Position numbers and translations under genes: made by a program | DNA from: Coleofasciculus sp. FACHB-T130 | GTDB taxonomy: Bacteria > Cyanobacteriota > Cyanobacteriia > Cyanobacteriales > FACHB-T130 | DNA: 64,000 bases | NCBI RefSeq assembly: GCF_014695375.1 | Contig: NZ_JACJOG010000038.1 | Coordinates: 186,001-250,000, forward strand | Direction: 5' to 3' | Shown here: positions 9,482 through 20,312 of the stretch, piece by piece | Numbering within the stretch: the first letter of the stretch is position 1 | Layout of the letters: the number at the start of each line of letters is the position of its first letter | Notes under the pieces: generated by a model | Databases searched by the model: none | What the model was told of the DNA's origin: nothing | The model's input: only the letters and a program-made list of their open reading frames with translations

Positions 9482-12400
9482 TTAGCTAACTTTAAATCGA
9501 CCCACGTTTGCTTGCAGTTCTTGCGCCAACGCTAGCAATTCCTTAAAGGATGCCGATACATCGGTGGCTCCCGTTGAGGTTTTAGTGGCGATCGCTGCCA
9601 CATCGGTCATGGTTTTGGTGACTGCATCGGAAGCTTTGGATTGCACGACAGCCGCTTGGGCGATCGCTTCCACCAAGGCGCTGATCTGGGCGCTGGCAGT
9701 TGTAATTTTGTTCAGGCTTTGGCGGGTTTCATCCACCAGTTTCGTCCCTGTAACGACCTGCTCGGTGCCCGCTTCCATCGCCGCTACCACCTCATTAGTT
9801 TCTGCTTGAATGCCTGCAACCAGCTTTTCGATTTCCGCCGTTGCTGCCGCCGATTGCCGCGCTAGCGATCGCACTTCATCCGCAACGACGGCGAAGCCTC
9901 GACCCTCTTCCCCAGCGCGTGCCGCCTCAATTGAAGCATTGAGCGCCAACAAGTTCGTTTGAGCGGCAAAGGTGCCAATTAGGTTCACCACTTTGGAAAT
10001 CTTTTGCGAAGATTCGCCCAAACGCTTGACTTTTTTAGAGGTTTCTGCGACAGTTTCCCGAATCGCTAGAATCCCGTCCACCGTGCGGTTCATGGCAGCG
10101 TCACCCTCCTTCACAATCTGCGTCGCTTGTTGAACCGCAGCTTCCGCTTGTTCGGCATTGGCAGCAACCGCTCGAATCGAGGTGGACATTTCCTGAATTC
10201 GATCCAGAGCAGCTAAAATTTCCTCTGATTGCCGTAAAGCTTCTGCCGATAGCTCTTGAACAGAGACTTCATTGCTGCTGGTGGTTGCTGCCACTTGTTT
10301 GGCGGCGGTTTGCACCTGGCTAACAATTTTCCGTAAGCTACCGATCGTGGCATTGTAGGAGTCAGCAATCGTGCCAATTTCATCCTCAGTCACCTGCGCC
10401 CGAATGGTGAGGTCTCCTTTACTGACAGGATCGACTTCCAGCAGCAGTTCCAGCGCTCGTTTTTGCAGGGCTTCCTTGGCTGACCTTTGCTGTTCGGCAT
10501 TTGCAGATTGTTGGCGGGTCGCTTCCTCTTGCGCCGCCAGCAAAGTTTGAATCTGTTCCAGCAGCGTCGCTTGGTTGAGGGCAATACCCACTTGAGTTGT
10601 CAACTGGGTGAACAAATCGATTTCACCCTTCTGCCAAATGCGAGTCCCCGAACATTGATGAGCAATCATCAAGCCGAATAGCTCGTTATCTACTACGATG
10701 GGCACGACCAAGTTGGCTTTGACTTGAAAGCGCTCCAACATTTTAATGTGACACTCGTTCAGACCCGCTTGATAAATATCCTCAATCGCACGAATGCGCC
10801 CTTTGTTGTAGCTTCCCCCCTGCGTCTCTTTCAAGCAGGTATCTTCAACTTTGACTCCTTGAGTGGGCATCCAACCCGTCGCTACAGATTCTGCAATTAC
10901 CGTCCCATCCCAGTTCGCATCGAAGCGATAGACGATTAAGCGATCTGTTTTAAATGCGCGTCGCACCTCTTCGACCGCTGTATTCAGAATGTCTTCCAGC
11001 TTCAGAGATTCCCGAATGCGGAGAGTAATCATCGACAAAAGTTGCGATCGCGTGGCTTGAGCTTCTTTCTGTTCCAGATAGCTGATGCGGTCTATCGCCA
11101 AACCAACTTGAGTGGACAACTGCGTGCAGATAGCGACTTCAGACTGCTGCCAAGTCCGAGGGGTTGAACACTGCTGGGTACACATTAAGCCCAGTAGTTT
11201 GTCACCGCTAACAATCGGGGTGATCACATTGGCTTTGATTTTTAATCGCTCGTACAACTCAACGTGACAAGGGGCGAGATTCGCTTGATAAATGTCATCG
11301 ATAACAAACACGCGACCTTTGCGGTACAACTCTACCCCCGCCTCTGAGTCGGTGAAATAGGTATCTGCTACTTTCATGTTCATGCAGGTCGGTAATCCGG
11401 GCGTCACCGCTTCCGCAACTACATTCCCACTCCAGTCCGGGTTAAAGCGATACAAAAACACCCGTTCCGCATTCAGGATTTGTTGAGCGCCAATTACTGC
11501 TTTCTCGAAAACCTCTTTGACATCGAGAGATTCACGAGCGCTGTTGGCAATATCTGCAAACAATTGTGTCAAATTGGCTTCGACTTCTCGCTGTTTGGCT
11601 TCCGCTTCCTTCTGTTTGAGGAAACTGATTCGGTCTAAAGCTAAGCCGATTTGAGTAGATAACTGCGAGCAAAAATCTACTTCATACTGCTGCCAAGTCC
11701 GAGGAGTAGAACACTGCTGCGTACACATCAAGCCTAATAGTTTGTCACCGCTGACAATTGGGGTGATTACATTGGCTTTGATTTTTAATCGCTCGTACAG
11801 CTCAATGTGACAACCTGTAAGATTGGCTTGATAGATGTCATTAATGACAAATACGCGACCCTTGCGATACTTTTCTACACCCACATTCGAGTCGGTGAAG
11901 TAAGTATCGGTCACGGTCATTTTCAGGCACGAAGGTAAGCCAGTTGTCACCGCTTCCGCAACAACATCTCCACTCCAATCCGAGTTAAAGCGATACAAAA
12001 ACACTCGTTCTGCATTCAGGATTTGTTGAGCGCCAACAACGGCTTTTTCAAATACTTCCTTGACATCTAGCAACTCACGAGCGCTAGTAGCAATATCAGC
12101 ACACAGTTGAATGCGCTTAGCTTCAACTTCTTGCTGTTTTGCTTCAGTTTCTTTCTGTTCTAGGAAACTGATTCGGTCTAGAGCTAAGCCGACTTGAGTA
12201 GATAACTGCGAGCAAAAGTCTACTTCATACTGCTGCCAATTCCGAGGATTTGAACACTGTTGCGTACACAGCAAGCCTAATAGTTTATCACCGCTGACAA
12301 TCGGGGTAATCACATTGGCTCTAATTCTTAATCGCTCATACAACTCAACGTGGCAATAAGTCAAACCAGATTGATAAATATCATTAATGACAAATACGCG

Positions 12401-14905
12401 ACCATTGCGATATCTTTCTACCCCCACATTCGAGTCGGTGAAGTAAGTATCGGTAACAGTCATTTTCAGACAGGAAGGCCAACCCGGCATTACTGATTCA
12501 GCAACTACATCCCCACTCCAATCTGGGTTGAAGCGATATAAAAACACCCGTTCCGCATTCAGGATTTGTTGAGCGCCAACAACGGCTTTTTCAAATACTT
12601 CCTTGACATCGAGAGATTCACGAGCGCTAGTAGCAATATCGGCACACAGTTGAATGCGCTTAGCTTCAACTTCTTGCTGTTTTGCTTCAGCTTCCTTCTG
12701 TTCTAAGAAACTGATTCGGTCCAGAGCTAAGCCGACTTGAGTAGACAACTGCGAACAAAAATCGACTTCATACTGCTGCCAATTCCGAGCATTTGAACAC
12801 TGCTGCGTACACAGCAAACCTAATAGTTTATCACCGCTGACAATCGGGGTAATCACATTGGCTTTGATTTTTAATCGCTCATACAACTCAATGTGGCAAC
12901 CCGTAAGATTGGCTTTGTAGATGTCATTGATGACAAACACGCGACCATTGCGGTATCGTTCTACCCCCGCTGGAGAGTCGGTGAAGTAGGTATCCGTGAC
13001 GGTCATTTTTAAGCAGGAAGGCCAACCTGGAGCAATAGATTCCGCGACGATATCTCCACTCCAGTCTGGATTGAAGCGATACAAAAACACCCGTTCTGCT
13101 TTGAGGATTTGTTGAGTTCCTTGAACGGCTTTCTCGAAAATTTCTTTGACATCTAACGATTCTCTAGCGCTGGTGGCAATATCGGCACACAACTGTAATC
13201 GCTTGGCTTCAACTTCTTGTTGTTTAGCTTCAACTTCCCGCTTTTGCAAATAGCCAATCCGATCTATGGCTAGCCCTAATTGAGTGGACACCTGGGTACA
13301 GAAATCGACTTCAGACTGCTGCCAAGTCCGAGGATTAGAACACTGCTGCGTACACATCAAGCCGAGTAGTTTGTCGCCGCTAATCAGCGGGGTAATTACA
13401 TTGGCTTTGATTTTTAATCGCTCGTACAACTCAATGTGGCAAGGTGTGAGATTGGCTTTATAGATGTCATCAATGACAAAAACGCGGCCCTTCCGATAGA
13501 GTTCTACTCCCACCTTGGAAGAGGTGAAGTAGGTATCAGCTACCTTGATTTTCATGCAGGTCGGCAATCCGGGCGCTACCGCTTCGGCAACAACATAGCC
13601 ACTCCAGTCTGGATTGAAGCGATAGATAAATACTCGTTCTGCATTCAGGATTTGTTGCGTGCCTTGAACTGCTTTCTTGAAGACTTCATGGATATCGAGA
13701 GATTCTCTGGCACTGGTAGCAATATCGGCACATAGTTGTAATCGCTTGCCTTCAACTTCTTGCTTGCTTAATAAGTCTTTAACTCGTGCCACTAAGTTAT
13801 TGAAGCTGACAGCTAGAGTTTGGGTTTCAGTAGTCCCGCGAGGTTCAACGTAGGCATCCAAATTTCCGGCAGCAACCTGCTCTGATGTACCCGTCAATTC
13901 TTTCAAAGGAGCAGACCAGCGGCGTGCTAAACTCACCACAATGCCTGCACCTACGGCTCCCAAGGAAAGAAAAATTAGGACAAAAATTAGCCCATGCTCA
14001 TTTCCTGCGGCAGCAATTTCCGAAAGTTCAATTGAGGTGACACTGACCAAATCGATGCCAGGAACTGCGGCAAGGCTATACTTTCTGCCGTCCCGATCGA
14101 ATGAAGTACTCAGAACTAATTGTCCCTCTTGGCGAACGTAAGGGACAATGGTAAGTCCCTGGAGTTGACCTGTAGTGGCAACGTAGCTTGGTTTTTTCCC
14201 TAGGGTGGCGTTTTCCCCAAAATTAGCCTTTTGTACTTCTAGTTCGGCTAACAGAGCGGTGGCTGTTTGTAAAACCGCATCGCCACCCAACACTTCTTTC
14301 TGCGCGATCGCGCCATTAGATGTAATGGTACTAATAACGGCTTTGCTTGCCGGAGCCAAAATCTGAATTTTTTCAGTGTTACTCAGTCCTACATGCTCCA
14401 ACGGCACCGCTAGTTCGTCAAAGTTAGCAGCACGCGCAACATCAATAGTTAAGGAATTTTCTGCCAAAGACGACGAAATCAAAGCATCCTTGACCTTTAC
14501 GCCAGCCAAGTTGGAGGAAAGCATCGCGTCATTCCATAATTTCGTCTCGGTGCGCCCAGATGCTTGATAATTCGTCATCCCCCAGCTCACAATACCTGCG
14601 ATCGCTAGCGGTGCTAGTACCACAGGTAAGATTGTCCTCAACAATTGGCTGCGGAGCGTGGGACTTTTAGATAGATTCAATTGTGGAGACGGCGGGTTAA
14701 GCTGGTCTTGCTCTGTTTGCTCTAGCTGCTCTTTTCCCTTGTTCTCTACCTTTTGTTCAAGATTTTGAGATCCGTTTAAATCTTGTTGGTTCGGAATGAG
14801 CTTAAGAGGAGGGGGTTGATGGCTAACACCTGTCTTGCGACCCCGGAGACGACGCTTAATATTGGCTTTTGTTGTATCTGATTGAGGATCGGAAGGCGTC
14901 TTCAT
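9482..14905 (-). CDS. pixJ: Methyl-accepting phototaxis receptor with six bilin-type GAF domains, PixJ-like
   Basis: 1807-aa receptor. Order: basic/proline-rich cytoplasmic leader; transmembrane helix about 88-108; periplasmic sensor segment; transmembrane helix about 303-325; HAMP; six GAF domains starting near residues 388, 569, 750, 931, 1112 and 1290; a second HAMP-like segment (about 1490-1545); and an MCP signalling domain with the hairpin motif [15 protein letters not shown]. Every GAF has the Cys-His pair (CHIEL, CHVEL or CHIKM) that anchors bilin in cyanobacteriochromes. GAFs 1-5 have DTYF where DXCF-type proteins have a second Cys; GAF6 has DTCL (Cys1357 and Cys1385). GAFs 1-5 also share a Cys in the SCLKM/TCMKI segment. 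The order matches Synechocystis PixJ, which has only two GAFs. Chromophore and colour response are inferred. Confidence 0.92.
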   Translation of the reverse strand: MKTPSDPQSDTTKANIKRRLRGRKTGVSHQPPPLKLIPNQQDLNGSQNLEQKVENKGKEQLEQTEQDQLNPPSPQLNLSKSPTLRSQLLRTILPVVLAPLAIAGIVSWGMTNYQASGRTETKLWNDAMLSSNLAGVKVKDALISSSLAENSLTIDVARAANFDELAVPLEHVGLSNTEKIQILAPASKAVISTITSNGAIAQKEVLGGDAVLQTATALLAELEVQKANFGENATLGKKPSYVATTGQLQGLTIVPYVRQEGQLVLSTSFDRDGRKYSLAAVPGIDLVSVTSIELSEIAAAGNEHGLIFVLIFLSLGAVGAGIVVSLARRWSAPLKELTGTSEQVAAGNLDAYVEPRGTTETQTLAVSFNNLVARVKDLLSKQEVEGKRLQLCADIATSARESLDIHEVFKKAVQGTQQILNAERVFIYRFNPDWSGYVVAEAVAPGLPTCMKIKVADTYFTSSKVGVELYRKGRVFVIDDIYKANLTPCHIELYERLKIKANVITPLISGDKLLGLMCTQQCSNPRTWQQSEVDFCTQVSTQLGLAIDRIGYLQKREVEAKQQEVEAKRLQLCADIATSARESLDVKEIFEKAVQGTQQILKAERVFLYRFNPDWSGDIVAESIAPGWPSCLKMTVTDTYFTDSPAGVERYRNGRVFVINDIYKANLTGCHIELYERLKIKANVITPIVSGDKLLGLLCTQQCSNARNWQQYEVDFCSQLSTQVGLALDRISFLEQKEAEAKQQEVEAKRIQLCADIATSARESLDVKEVFEKAVVGAQQILNAERVFLYRFNPDWSGDVVAESVMPGWPSCLKMTVTDTYFTDSNVGVERYRNGRVFVINDIYQSGLTYCHVELYERLRIRANVITPIVSGDKLLGLLCTQQCSNPRNWQQYEVDFCSQLSTQVGLALDRISFLEQKETEAKQQEVEAKRIQLCADIATSARELLDVKEVFEKAVVGAQQILNAERVFLYRFNSDWSGDVVAEAVTTGLPSCLKMTVTDTYFTDSNVGVEKYRKGRVFVINDIYQANLTGCHIELYERLKIKANVITPIVSGDKLLGLMCTQQCSTPRTWQQYEVDFCSQLSTQIGLALDRISFLKQKEAEAKQREVEANLTQLFADIANSARESLDVKEVFEKAVIGAQQILNAERVFLYRFNPDWSGNVVAEAVTPGLPTCMNMKVADTYFTDSEAGVELYRKGRVFVIDDIYQANLAPCHVELYERLKIKANVITPIVSGDKLLGLMCTQQCSTPRTWQQSEVAICTQLSTQVGLAIDRISYLEQKEAQATRSQLLSMITLRIRESLKLEDILNTAVEEVRRAFKTDRLIVYRFDANWDGTVIAESVATGWMPTQGVKVEDTCLKETQGGSYNKGRIRAIEDIYQAGLNECHIKMLERFQVKANLVVPIVVDNELFGLMIAHQCSGTRIWQKGEIDLFTQLTTQVGIALNQATLLEQIQTLLAAQEEATRQQSANAEQQRSAKEALQKRALELLLEVDPVSKGDLTIRAQVTEDEIGTIADSYNATIGSLRKIVSQVQTAAKQVAATTSSNEVSVQELSAEALRQSEEILAALDRIQEMSTSIRAVAANAEQAEAAVQQATQIVKEGDAAMNRTVDGILAIRETVAETSKKVKRLGESSQKISKVVNLIGTFAAQTNLLALNASIEAARAGEEGRGFAVVADEVRSLARQSAAATAEIEKLVAGIQAETNEVVAAMEAGTEQVVTGTKLVDETRQSLNKITTASAQISALVEAIAQAAVVQSKASDAVTKTMTDVAAIATKTSTGATDVSASFKELLALAQELQANVGRFKVS
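10990..13750 (-). repeat. Tandem ~543-bp GAF-coding repeats in pixJ
   Basis: Five consecutive units of about 543 bp (181 codons), each coding one GAF domain plus a coiled linker ([15 protein letters not shown] type), are similar enough in DNA to show the same stretches over and over, for example around the ELYERL and GDKLLGL codons. The sixth GAF is much more diverged. This indicates expansion by unequal recombination of an ancestral unit. Confidence 0.88.
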
Positions 14906-15027
14906 AGTTTAAACTTTGCTAAAGGTAGATGAGTGTGGCGAGTTGAGTTGATTAAGGGATATAGATAGAAGTTAAAAAATTGAAATTCCAGACCCAAAGA
15001 AAGACATCTGGATATTCAAACAGCCAT

Positions 15028-15615
15028 TCAAACTTCTGGCTTAGGCATTCCAGCCATGATGGATTCTCCCTCTAGAACCACCAGTATTTCACCATTTGAT
15101 TTCAGCCAATATCCCCGTAAAAATGGCACCAATTCCGGGGTGACAGATGATTGTGGAGGAGATTGAATTAAATCTGGATCGCAGCTTTCGATGTCTTCGA
15201 CTCGATTCACTACCAATCCCAGCATCTTTTTTCCTATGATTTGGCTACCAGTTCGCTGTTTACCAAGGATTTGCTGTTCCCCATGAATCACAATGACTGT
15301 GTAAGTTGATCGGTTAATTGCCTGTAAGTATAAGGGAGTCAGCCCTACCAAATGACCGAGATCCGCAATCCATAAAATCTCACCACGCCAGTTATAAACT
15401 CCCATCACCCAAGGTGGCATATGAGGAATGGGGACAATCTGACCAACTGGAATTGTCAGCACCTCTGTCATTTGGTGCATGGGGAATAGTGCGGTAATGT
15501 CCGGAAAAAGATGAAACCGCAAAAATTGCTCTCCCACGACTGCTTTATGTTCTGCGGTTGGGATTTCAAATTGTTGAATTAAAGCTTTGTTTCCAGACAA
15601 AAATTCAGATTCCAT
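15028..15615 (-). CDS. pixI: CheW-like coupling protein, PixI-like
   Basis: 195-aa CheW-domain protein. The domain starts near residue 25 (GEQFLRFHLFPDITALFPM) and contains the conserved PPWVMGVYNWRGEILWIADL stretch expected of a CheW that links receptor and kinase. It lies between pixH and the pixJ-type receptor, exactly the pixG-H-I-J-L order. The gap to pixH is 35 bases and to pixJ 122 bases, so it should be part of the operon. It would dock PixL to PixJ arrays at the inner membrane. Confidence 0.9.
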   Translation of the reverse strand: MESEFLSGNKALIQQFEIPTAEHKAVVGEQFLRFHLFPDITALFPMHQMTEVLTIPVGQIVPIPHMPPWVMGVYNWRGEILWIADLGHLVGLTPLYLQAINRSTYTVIVIHGEQQILGKQRTGSQIIGKKMLGLVVNRVEDIESCDPDLIQSPPQSSVTPELVPFLRGYWLKSNGEILVVLEGESIMAGMPKPEV

Positions 15616-15650
15616 TGCTTGTCTCTTGACGGTGCTGACGAAGATTTTTC

Positions 15651-16016
15651 CTAACCTTTAATTAATTGATTAACAGTACGCAGTAGTTCCTCTTGATCGA
15701 CTGGTTTTGGAATGTAGGCATCTGCTCCTTGTTTCATGCCCCAAAATTTATCCATATCAGTGCTTTTGGTGGAACACATCACGACTGGAATTTTGCTGGT
15801 TTCTGCATCTGCTTTGAGTTCGCGGCAGAGCTCAAAGCCGCTACGACCGGGCAATACAACGTCTAAAATGATCACATCAGGTTTATGGCTACTGATTTTT
15901 TCTAAGGCTTCTTCTCCAGTATTGGCTGTTAAAACATTTAACCCACCTCGTCGCAAGCAGCTAGCAAAAGTTTCCCTTTCCGTTAGGGTATCTTCAACGA
16001 TTAAAGCAGTATGCAT
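15651..16016 (-). CDS. pixH: CheY-like response regulator, PixH-like
   Basis: 121-aa single REC domain: acidic pair in ALIVEDTLTERE, phospho-Asp in IILDVVLPGRSGFELC, switch Ser/Thr in VVMCSTKSTD and Lys in AYIPKPVD. There is no output domain, as for PilH/PixH-type regulators of type IV pilus motility. I use the internal ATG (MHTALIVED) because an AGGAG box lies 10 bases upstream; a longer frame starting at 16049 would overlap pixG and adds residues unlike the family. It sits between pixG and pixI. Confidence 0.9.
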   Translation of the reverse strand: MHTALIVEDTLTERETFASCLRRGGLNVLTANTGEEALEKISSHKPDVIILDVVLPGRSGFELCRELKADAETSKIPVVMCSTKSTDMDKFWGMKQGADAYIPKPVDQEELLRTVNQLIKG

Positions 16017-16045
16017 TGTATTAAGGCTCCTAGGAAAAACAAAAA

Positions 16046-17263
16046 TCAACTGACCACGAGGGAACTGTTTTTGAGGTGCTTGAGGTACTTGTTGGTTATC
16101 GCTAGCACCTTTTCTGCATCGACTGGTTTCCCCATGAAATCTGAAGCTCCGACAACCTTAGCTCGGACTCGGTCAATGATACCGTCATTTCCTGTCAAAA
16201 TAATAATTGGGGTATCTCGGAAAGCAGAAACTTTACGCAATTGGGTACAAATTTCATAGCCGTTCGTATTGGGCATTACCAAGTCTAAAAAGATGATATG
16301 AGGTTTGCGGTTTAATAAAGTAGCGATCGCTCGCATCGAATCTGGTACTGCCAAAAATTGATACCCGGCTGACGTAAGAATCTTTTCCATATTTTTGCAA
16401 ACCAACGGGCTATCATCCACACAAGCAATGAGTGGTTTTCGAGTCGCCGCTTGAGCGGGTGTTTTGCCTGAAGAAGTCGGAGGATTTTTAGCAGTTAATT
16501 CTGAAGAAGTCGGGGAAACCGGATTTGCTAAATCAGGAATATCATTTAACTCTACTAATCCAGTTTCAAGGTAAGGCAATAGAGATCGGGTTACTTCCGC
16601 AACATTGCGCTTAGTTTGAACCGCAATATCTCGTAAGGTTCTTTGCCCATCTAATAACAATGTCAGAGATTTATAAACGGTAGGCGATGTTTTTTGTTGG
16701 AGTTGTTCTGGTTGCTTGATCGATGGCGCTCGATTGGGAAGCACATCAGAAATTTTAGCGATTTTCCAGGCTTGCCAAATTTCTTGAGTTTTCGCGATCG
16801 CTTGTTCGGCATCAATCAATAACAACTGGGGGGCTAAGGCATTTTCTTGCTTAATTTGTAATGCTTTTGGTACTTCTTGAGTGATGTCAAACAATAATTC
16901 AAGAACAATGCCTTGAATTATTTTTACAACTTGTTCACGGGTAATTTTTTGCTGCTTCAGCCACAAACATAACAAATAATATTCTCGACAGTTTTTGCTA
17001 AGATCGGAAGAAGTTTCAGAAATATCAGTTTGTAAACTAAGTTGATTCGGACTAACATTAGAACAATTTATTCCTAAATGTCTTTGCCACCTTCTAACTG
17101 GATGAGTTCCTCCAGTTGCGTACAAAATCCGACCCAGGTAGAAGTAAAGAATCCACTCTCGCCCCAAAGTACCTTTCAGGAACAGCCGCCCACTAAAGCG
17201 AGCTTCCTTCAAAGTAGTCAGCTTGCTAGCAAAAGCAGTAATCGTCATAGGTTGGGCGGTCAT
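16046..17263 (-). CDS. pixG: PATAN-domain response regulator, PixG-like
   Basis: 405-aa protein. The N-terminal PATAN (PatA N-terminal) region begins TLKEARFSGRLFLKG and contains WILYFYLGRILYATGG. A C-terminal REC domain (about residues 280-400) has phospho-Asp in HIIFLDLVMPNTNGYEIC and Lys in DFMGKPVDAEK. PATAN-REC proteins (PixG, PixE, LsiR class) act at the output end of cyanobacterial phototaxis, some by binding the PilB motor. ATG at 17263 is preferred: AAGGA lies 9 bases upstream, whereas the longer frame to 17368 adds a Lys/Phe-rich stretch. It is the first gene of the cluster and the AT-rich spacer upstream should hold its promoter. Confidence 0.9.
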   Translation of the reverse strand: MTAQPMTITAFASKLTTLKEARFSGRLFLKGTLGREWILYFYLGRILYATGGTHPVRRWQRHLGINCSNVSPNQLSLQTDISETSSDLSKNCREYYLLCLWLKQQKITREQVVKIIQGIVLELLFDITQEVPKALQIKQENALAPQLLLIDAEQAIAKTQEIWQAWKIAKISDVLPNRAPSIKQPEQLQQKTSPTVYKSLTLLLDGQRTLRDIAVQTKRNVAEVTRSLLPYLETGLVELNDIPDLANPVSPTSSELTAKNPPTSSGKTPAQAATRKPLIACVDDSPLVCKNMEKILTSAGYQFLAVPDSMRAIATLLNRKPHIIFLDLVMPNTNGYEICTQLRKVSAFRDTPIIILTGNDGIIDRVRAKVVGASDFMGKPVDAEKVLAITNKYLKHLKNSSLVVS

Positions 17264-17567
17264 AATTCTTGATTCCTTCTTGCAAAGTTCGCTTGACTTT
17301 AGCGAAAACCAGAGTTTACATTTATAAATATTTCTGATAAAAAAGCCTATTAATTTAATTAATAGCACTATATAGAAATAACAAGTCTCAGTAATTTTAC
17401 TGAAATATTTTTAGAATTTTAGGCGTTCCGTAAATTTACGAAAACCCCCTATTTTAATAATTTTTATTAAGATACGAGCAAACAATTTGATTTCGCTTTG
17501 ATAATAGTAAACTGAGTCTTAGTTGAGTAAACAATTAAGATAGTTTATTGAGCATAAAACGGAATAA

Positions 17568-17601
17568 AAAATCCCCCAGGTTGATGCAACTTGGGGGATT
17601 T
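17568..17601 (-). terminator. Rho-independent terminator after the DHS-like gene
   Basis: AAATCCCCCAGG and CTTGGGGGATTT form a strong stem with a 9-base loop. Read on the minus strand it is followed by a run of T, and it begins 17 bases after the stop of the DHS-like gene. It separates that gene from the pix operon. Confidence 0.85.
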
Positions 17602-17618
17602 GATCCAAAAGCAGCCTG

Positions 17619-18812
17619 CTATTGGGTATTAGGAATTAGCCTGCCGCAGGGATAAGTTGCTACAGGTTGTTCAGAAGCATTTTCGACAACAGCGGCAGGA
17701 ATTTCATCGGAAGGCTGGGTTTTTGCTGCTTGATAGTCCGTCCGCAATTTTGAGAACATCTCTTCTCGACGATCGTACAAGCGCTTCAGGGGGCGGGGCT
17801 GACATTGGTTCATCACGTAGGCGGCGATGAGAGGTAGGGCAATTGTGCTGTCGGTGTAACAGACAATGGTGCTAGGTAACTCTTCGGGGTCAATCTTGCC
17901 CCAGCTAACGGCTTCGCTGGGTGTTGCACCAGAGAGTCCGCCGGTATCAGGACGCGCATCGGTGACTTGTACGAAGTAATCGTGACCTCGCTCCTCTAAT
18001 CCCAACACTTCGTGAAGTTGCGGTTGAGTTTGCAGCAGGAAGTTTTTGGGACTACCACCGCCAATAATCACGGCGGCGCTTTTGCCTTCTACGTCTGGGT
18101 TGCCGGTTTCACGAGCGCAGTAGGCGATCGCAGCTGTCTCATTCACATCAATGGCTGGATCTAGCACTAAGTTTGAGCCTTCCAAGGACAATGCTGCTAC
18201 GTTCATCCCAATCGAACTATCCCCCGGCGAAGAAGTATAAATAGGCACACCACATTCATAAGCTGTCGCCAATAAGCAGGAATTTTTCACTCCTAACTGC
18301 TTTTCCACTTCCCGAACATACTTTCCAAGCAGGTAGTGAAATTCAGCAGTTCCCATCCGCTTTTGGAACGGTTCTGCTTGCAAAATCTTTCGGATGAAGG
18401 CATCAGTTTCCAGCAGCACATCGTAGCCAAAGATAATGTCATAAATGCGAATGGTGCCTTCTTCGCGCAGTTTCACATCATCTGCAAACGGATTCCCTGC
18501 GTAAAGGTCGAAACCCAGCCCGAAATGCATATCGTGGTAAAGATTGGCACCCGTGCTGATCATCCAGTCAATAAAACCGTGGCGAATCAGGGGAGCCAAA
18601 ATTCCCACACCCATCCCAGCGGGGGTCATCGCGCCTGATAGACTGACTCCGACGGTGACGCCCTCACGCATGACCTCTCGGCTGAGCAAGTGACACATTT
18701 CCCGCAGACGCGCTGAGTTGTAGGCGCTGAAGTAACCATCAATTAGATCGACAACATTAATTGCTGTCGGCATGGGGGCGGGTGCGATTTTGTTACCGGG
18801 CAGTTGTGACAT
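17619..18812 (-). CDS. Deoxyhypusine synthase-like protein (possible homospermidine synthase)
   Basis: 397-aa member of the deoxyhypusine synthase family. It has the NAD-binding and spermidine-handling segments of the family ([45 protein letters not shown]) and the active-site block AVSWGKI with the catalytic lysine at Lys306. In eukaryotes and archaea the enzyme modifies eIF5A; bacteria lack that substrate, and several bacterial family members are reported to make homospermidine from putrescine and spermidine. A polyamine role is therefore the likeliest, though not proven here. It has its own terminator and no obvious operon partner. The C-terminal ~35 residues are variable. Confidence 0.88.
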   Translation of the reverse strand: MSQLPGNKIAPAPMPTAINVVDLIDGYFSAYNSARLREMCHLLSREVMREGVTVGVSLSGAMTPAGMGVGILAPLIRHGFIDWMISTGANLYHDMHFGLGFDLYAGNPFADDVKLREEGTIRIYDIIFGYDVLLETDAFIRKILQAEPFQKRMGTAEFHYLLGKYVREVEKQLGVKNSCLLATAYECGVPIYTSSPGDSSIGMNVAALSLEGSNLVLDPAIDVNETAAIAYCARETGNPDVEGKSAAVIIGGGSPKNFLLQTQPQLHEVLGLEERGHDYFVQVTDARPDTGGLSGATPSEAVSWGKIDPEELPSTIVCYTDSTIALPLIAAYVMNQCQPRPLKRLYDRREEMFSKLRTDYQAAKTQPSDEIPAAVVENASEQPVATYPCGRLIPNTQ

Positions 18813-19084
18813 TTTTTACTTTTAAAAGAATGAACCGCATTGTCAACTATAACCAGCAAAAGCGAGTCAGAAACCCAACTGGAGCAGGAAAAATATAAGT
18901 GTGGGGAAAAGATAAATGAGAGCGAGAGCGATCGCACTCGTTGCATCCTCACGCAGATAATTTTGTCGGGTAAGCAGCGATCGCTCTAGCGCCATCCCTT
19001 ATCTGATTGAATTCTACTCAGTATCGGTGGGGTCTTTTTGCCCTTACAGCACTTAGGATTTTTTCAGGCGAGCGCTACCTTGTC

Positions 19085-19603
19085 TTAAATAATTTCTTTT
19101 ATCGCAGCCGAGTAAGAATTATAGGCAGTATCCCCAAAGCAAATGAAAATCGCCTGCTCTATCGAGGTAGTGCGCTCCAAAAACTTCTTCACTTCAGTTA
19201 CAGCAATTCTAGTGGCGCGTTCTATCGGGAACCCATAGACACCCGTGCTAATAGCTGGGAAGGCAATGCTGCGTATCTCGTATTGCTCCGCCAAAGCCAG
19301 AGAATTGCGATAACATCTAGCTAGCAGCTCATCTTCCTGGCGATCGCCCCCTCGCCAAATTGGGCCAACTGTGTGGATTATCCACTCGGCGGGGAGATTG
19401 TAACCTTTTGTAATCTTTGCTTCACCCGTGGCACAGCCCTTCAACTGGCGACATTCTGACAACAATTCTGGTCCAGCGGCGCGGTGAATTGCCCCATCGA
19501 CGCCGCCACCACCGAGTAAGGAGGTATTCGCTGCGTTGACGATCGCATCTACCTTTTGCTGAGTTATATCACCTTGAACGATTGCAATTTTGCCTAAAAT
19601 CAT
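19085..19603 (-). CDS. Macrodomain protein (O-acetyl-ADP-ribose deacetylase type)
   Basis: 172-aa single macrodomain. ADP-ribose-binding motifs are plain: [20 protein letters not shown] (Asp and Asn contacts), [14 protein letters not shown], and [13 protein letters not shown]. These match the MacroD/YmdB class that removes ADP-ribose from proteins or O-acetyl-ADP-ribose. Its length is normal for a stand-alone enzyme. It lies alone between the DHS-like gene and a divergent small gene, with no visible toxin partner, so a housekeeping de-ADP-ribosylation role is likely. Confidence 0.93.
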   Translation of the reverse strand: MILGKIAIVQGDITQQKVDAIVNAANTSLLGGGGVDGAIHRAAGPELLSECRQLKGCATGEAKITKGYNLPAEWIIHTVGPIWRGGDRQEDELLARCYRNSLALAEQYEIRSIAFPAISTGVYGFPIERATRIAVTEVKKFLERTTSIEQAIFICFGDTAYNSYSAAIKEII

Positions 19604-19758
19604 GGGATTTTTTTCCTTAGCACAAAAAACTGACCAAGACCGGCTGAGTCATAATTGCCATCATAGGGGTGTTGCAAAGCTCCCTGCGGGGATCGCAAAA
19701 GCGATCGCCACAATTCGATAAATCTCAAATTTTTGTAAACTGGAAAAAGGTCATTCTC

Positions 19759-20112
19759 ATGGCTTTAATCCAGAGAAGGATTTTGTCTCAGTCCAGTCAA
19801 TATGACAAGATGGCAAGCAATCTTTCCTCTCGCAATCCCGTTAGAGTTCAATCAGCATCTCAAAGCCAGCACCATAATCATTGGTCTAATTTTGAGGAAA
19901 TGTTGCAACGGCTTCATGCAGAAGGTTTGTACATTCATCCCGAGCATCTGGCAGAATTTCTGCTGGCGCATGGTATCCCTGTCAACCTCCGCTATGTACC
20001 CGAACATTTGAAGAGTAAAGCGGTTTTCATTAACGAGAACTACCAGGGCGATATGGCTCATTTAGTTGAAGAACCCGATGCTACTTCCAGCCAGTTTCCG
20101 TGGTTGAATTAA
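19759..20112 (+). CDS. Small conserved-type hypothetical protein
   Basis: 117-aa protein of unknown function. A Ser/Gln-rich N-terminal third is followed by a helical region (NFEEMLQRLHAEGLYIHPEHLAEFLLAHG) and an acidic end finishing FPWLN. No signal peptide, membrane segment or catalytic motif is seen. I start it at ATG 19759, 8 bases after an AAAAAGG box; the frame is open further upstream to 19669, but that part reads as repeat-like spacer sequence (GATCGCAAAAGCGATCG). It is divergent from the macrodomain gene and followed by a repetitive spacer. Confidence 0.6.
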   Translation: MALIQRRILSQSSQYDKMASNLSSRNPVRVQSASQSQHHNHWSNFEEMLQRLHAEGLYIHPEHLAEFLLAHGIPVNLRYVPEHLKSKAVFINENYQGDMAHLVEEPDATSSQFPWLN

Positions 20113-20312
20113 GACCAGATAATCGCTAATGGCTAATCGCTCGTGGCTAATTGTTAATAGTTATGGGCGATTAGCGATCGGCTCTCAATTAGAGATGTAA
20201 AATCAAAACTTTGATTTTTCCTCAGCAAGGGGAGAGATTTAATTTAGCAGTTTATTTATATCTATTTACTGATAACAGTTGTGCTACAAATTGCACATAG
20301 TTTTAAATTCAT

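Noticed and set aside
13436-13735. 99-codon frame opposite pixJ
   Set aside because: It is a shadow of the repeated GAF-coding sequence; equivalent frames appear and vanish in other GAF units.
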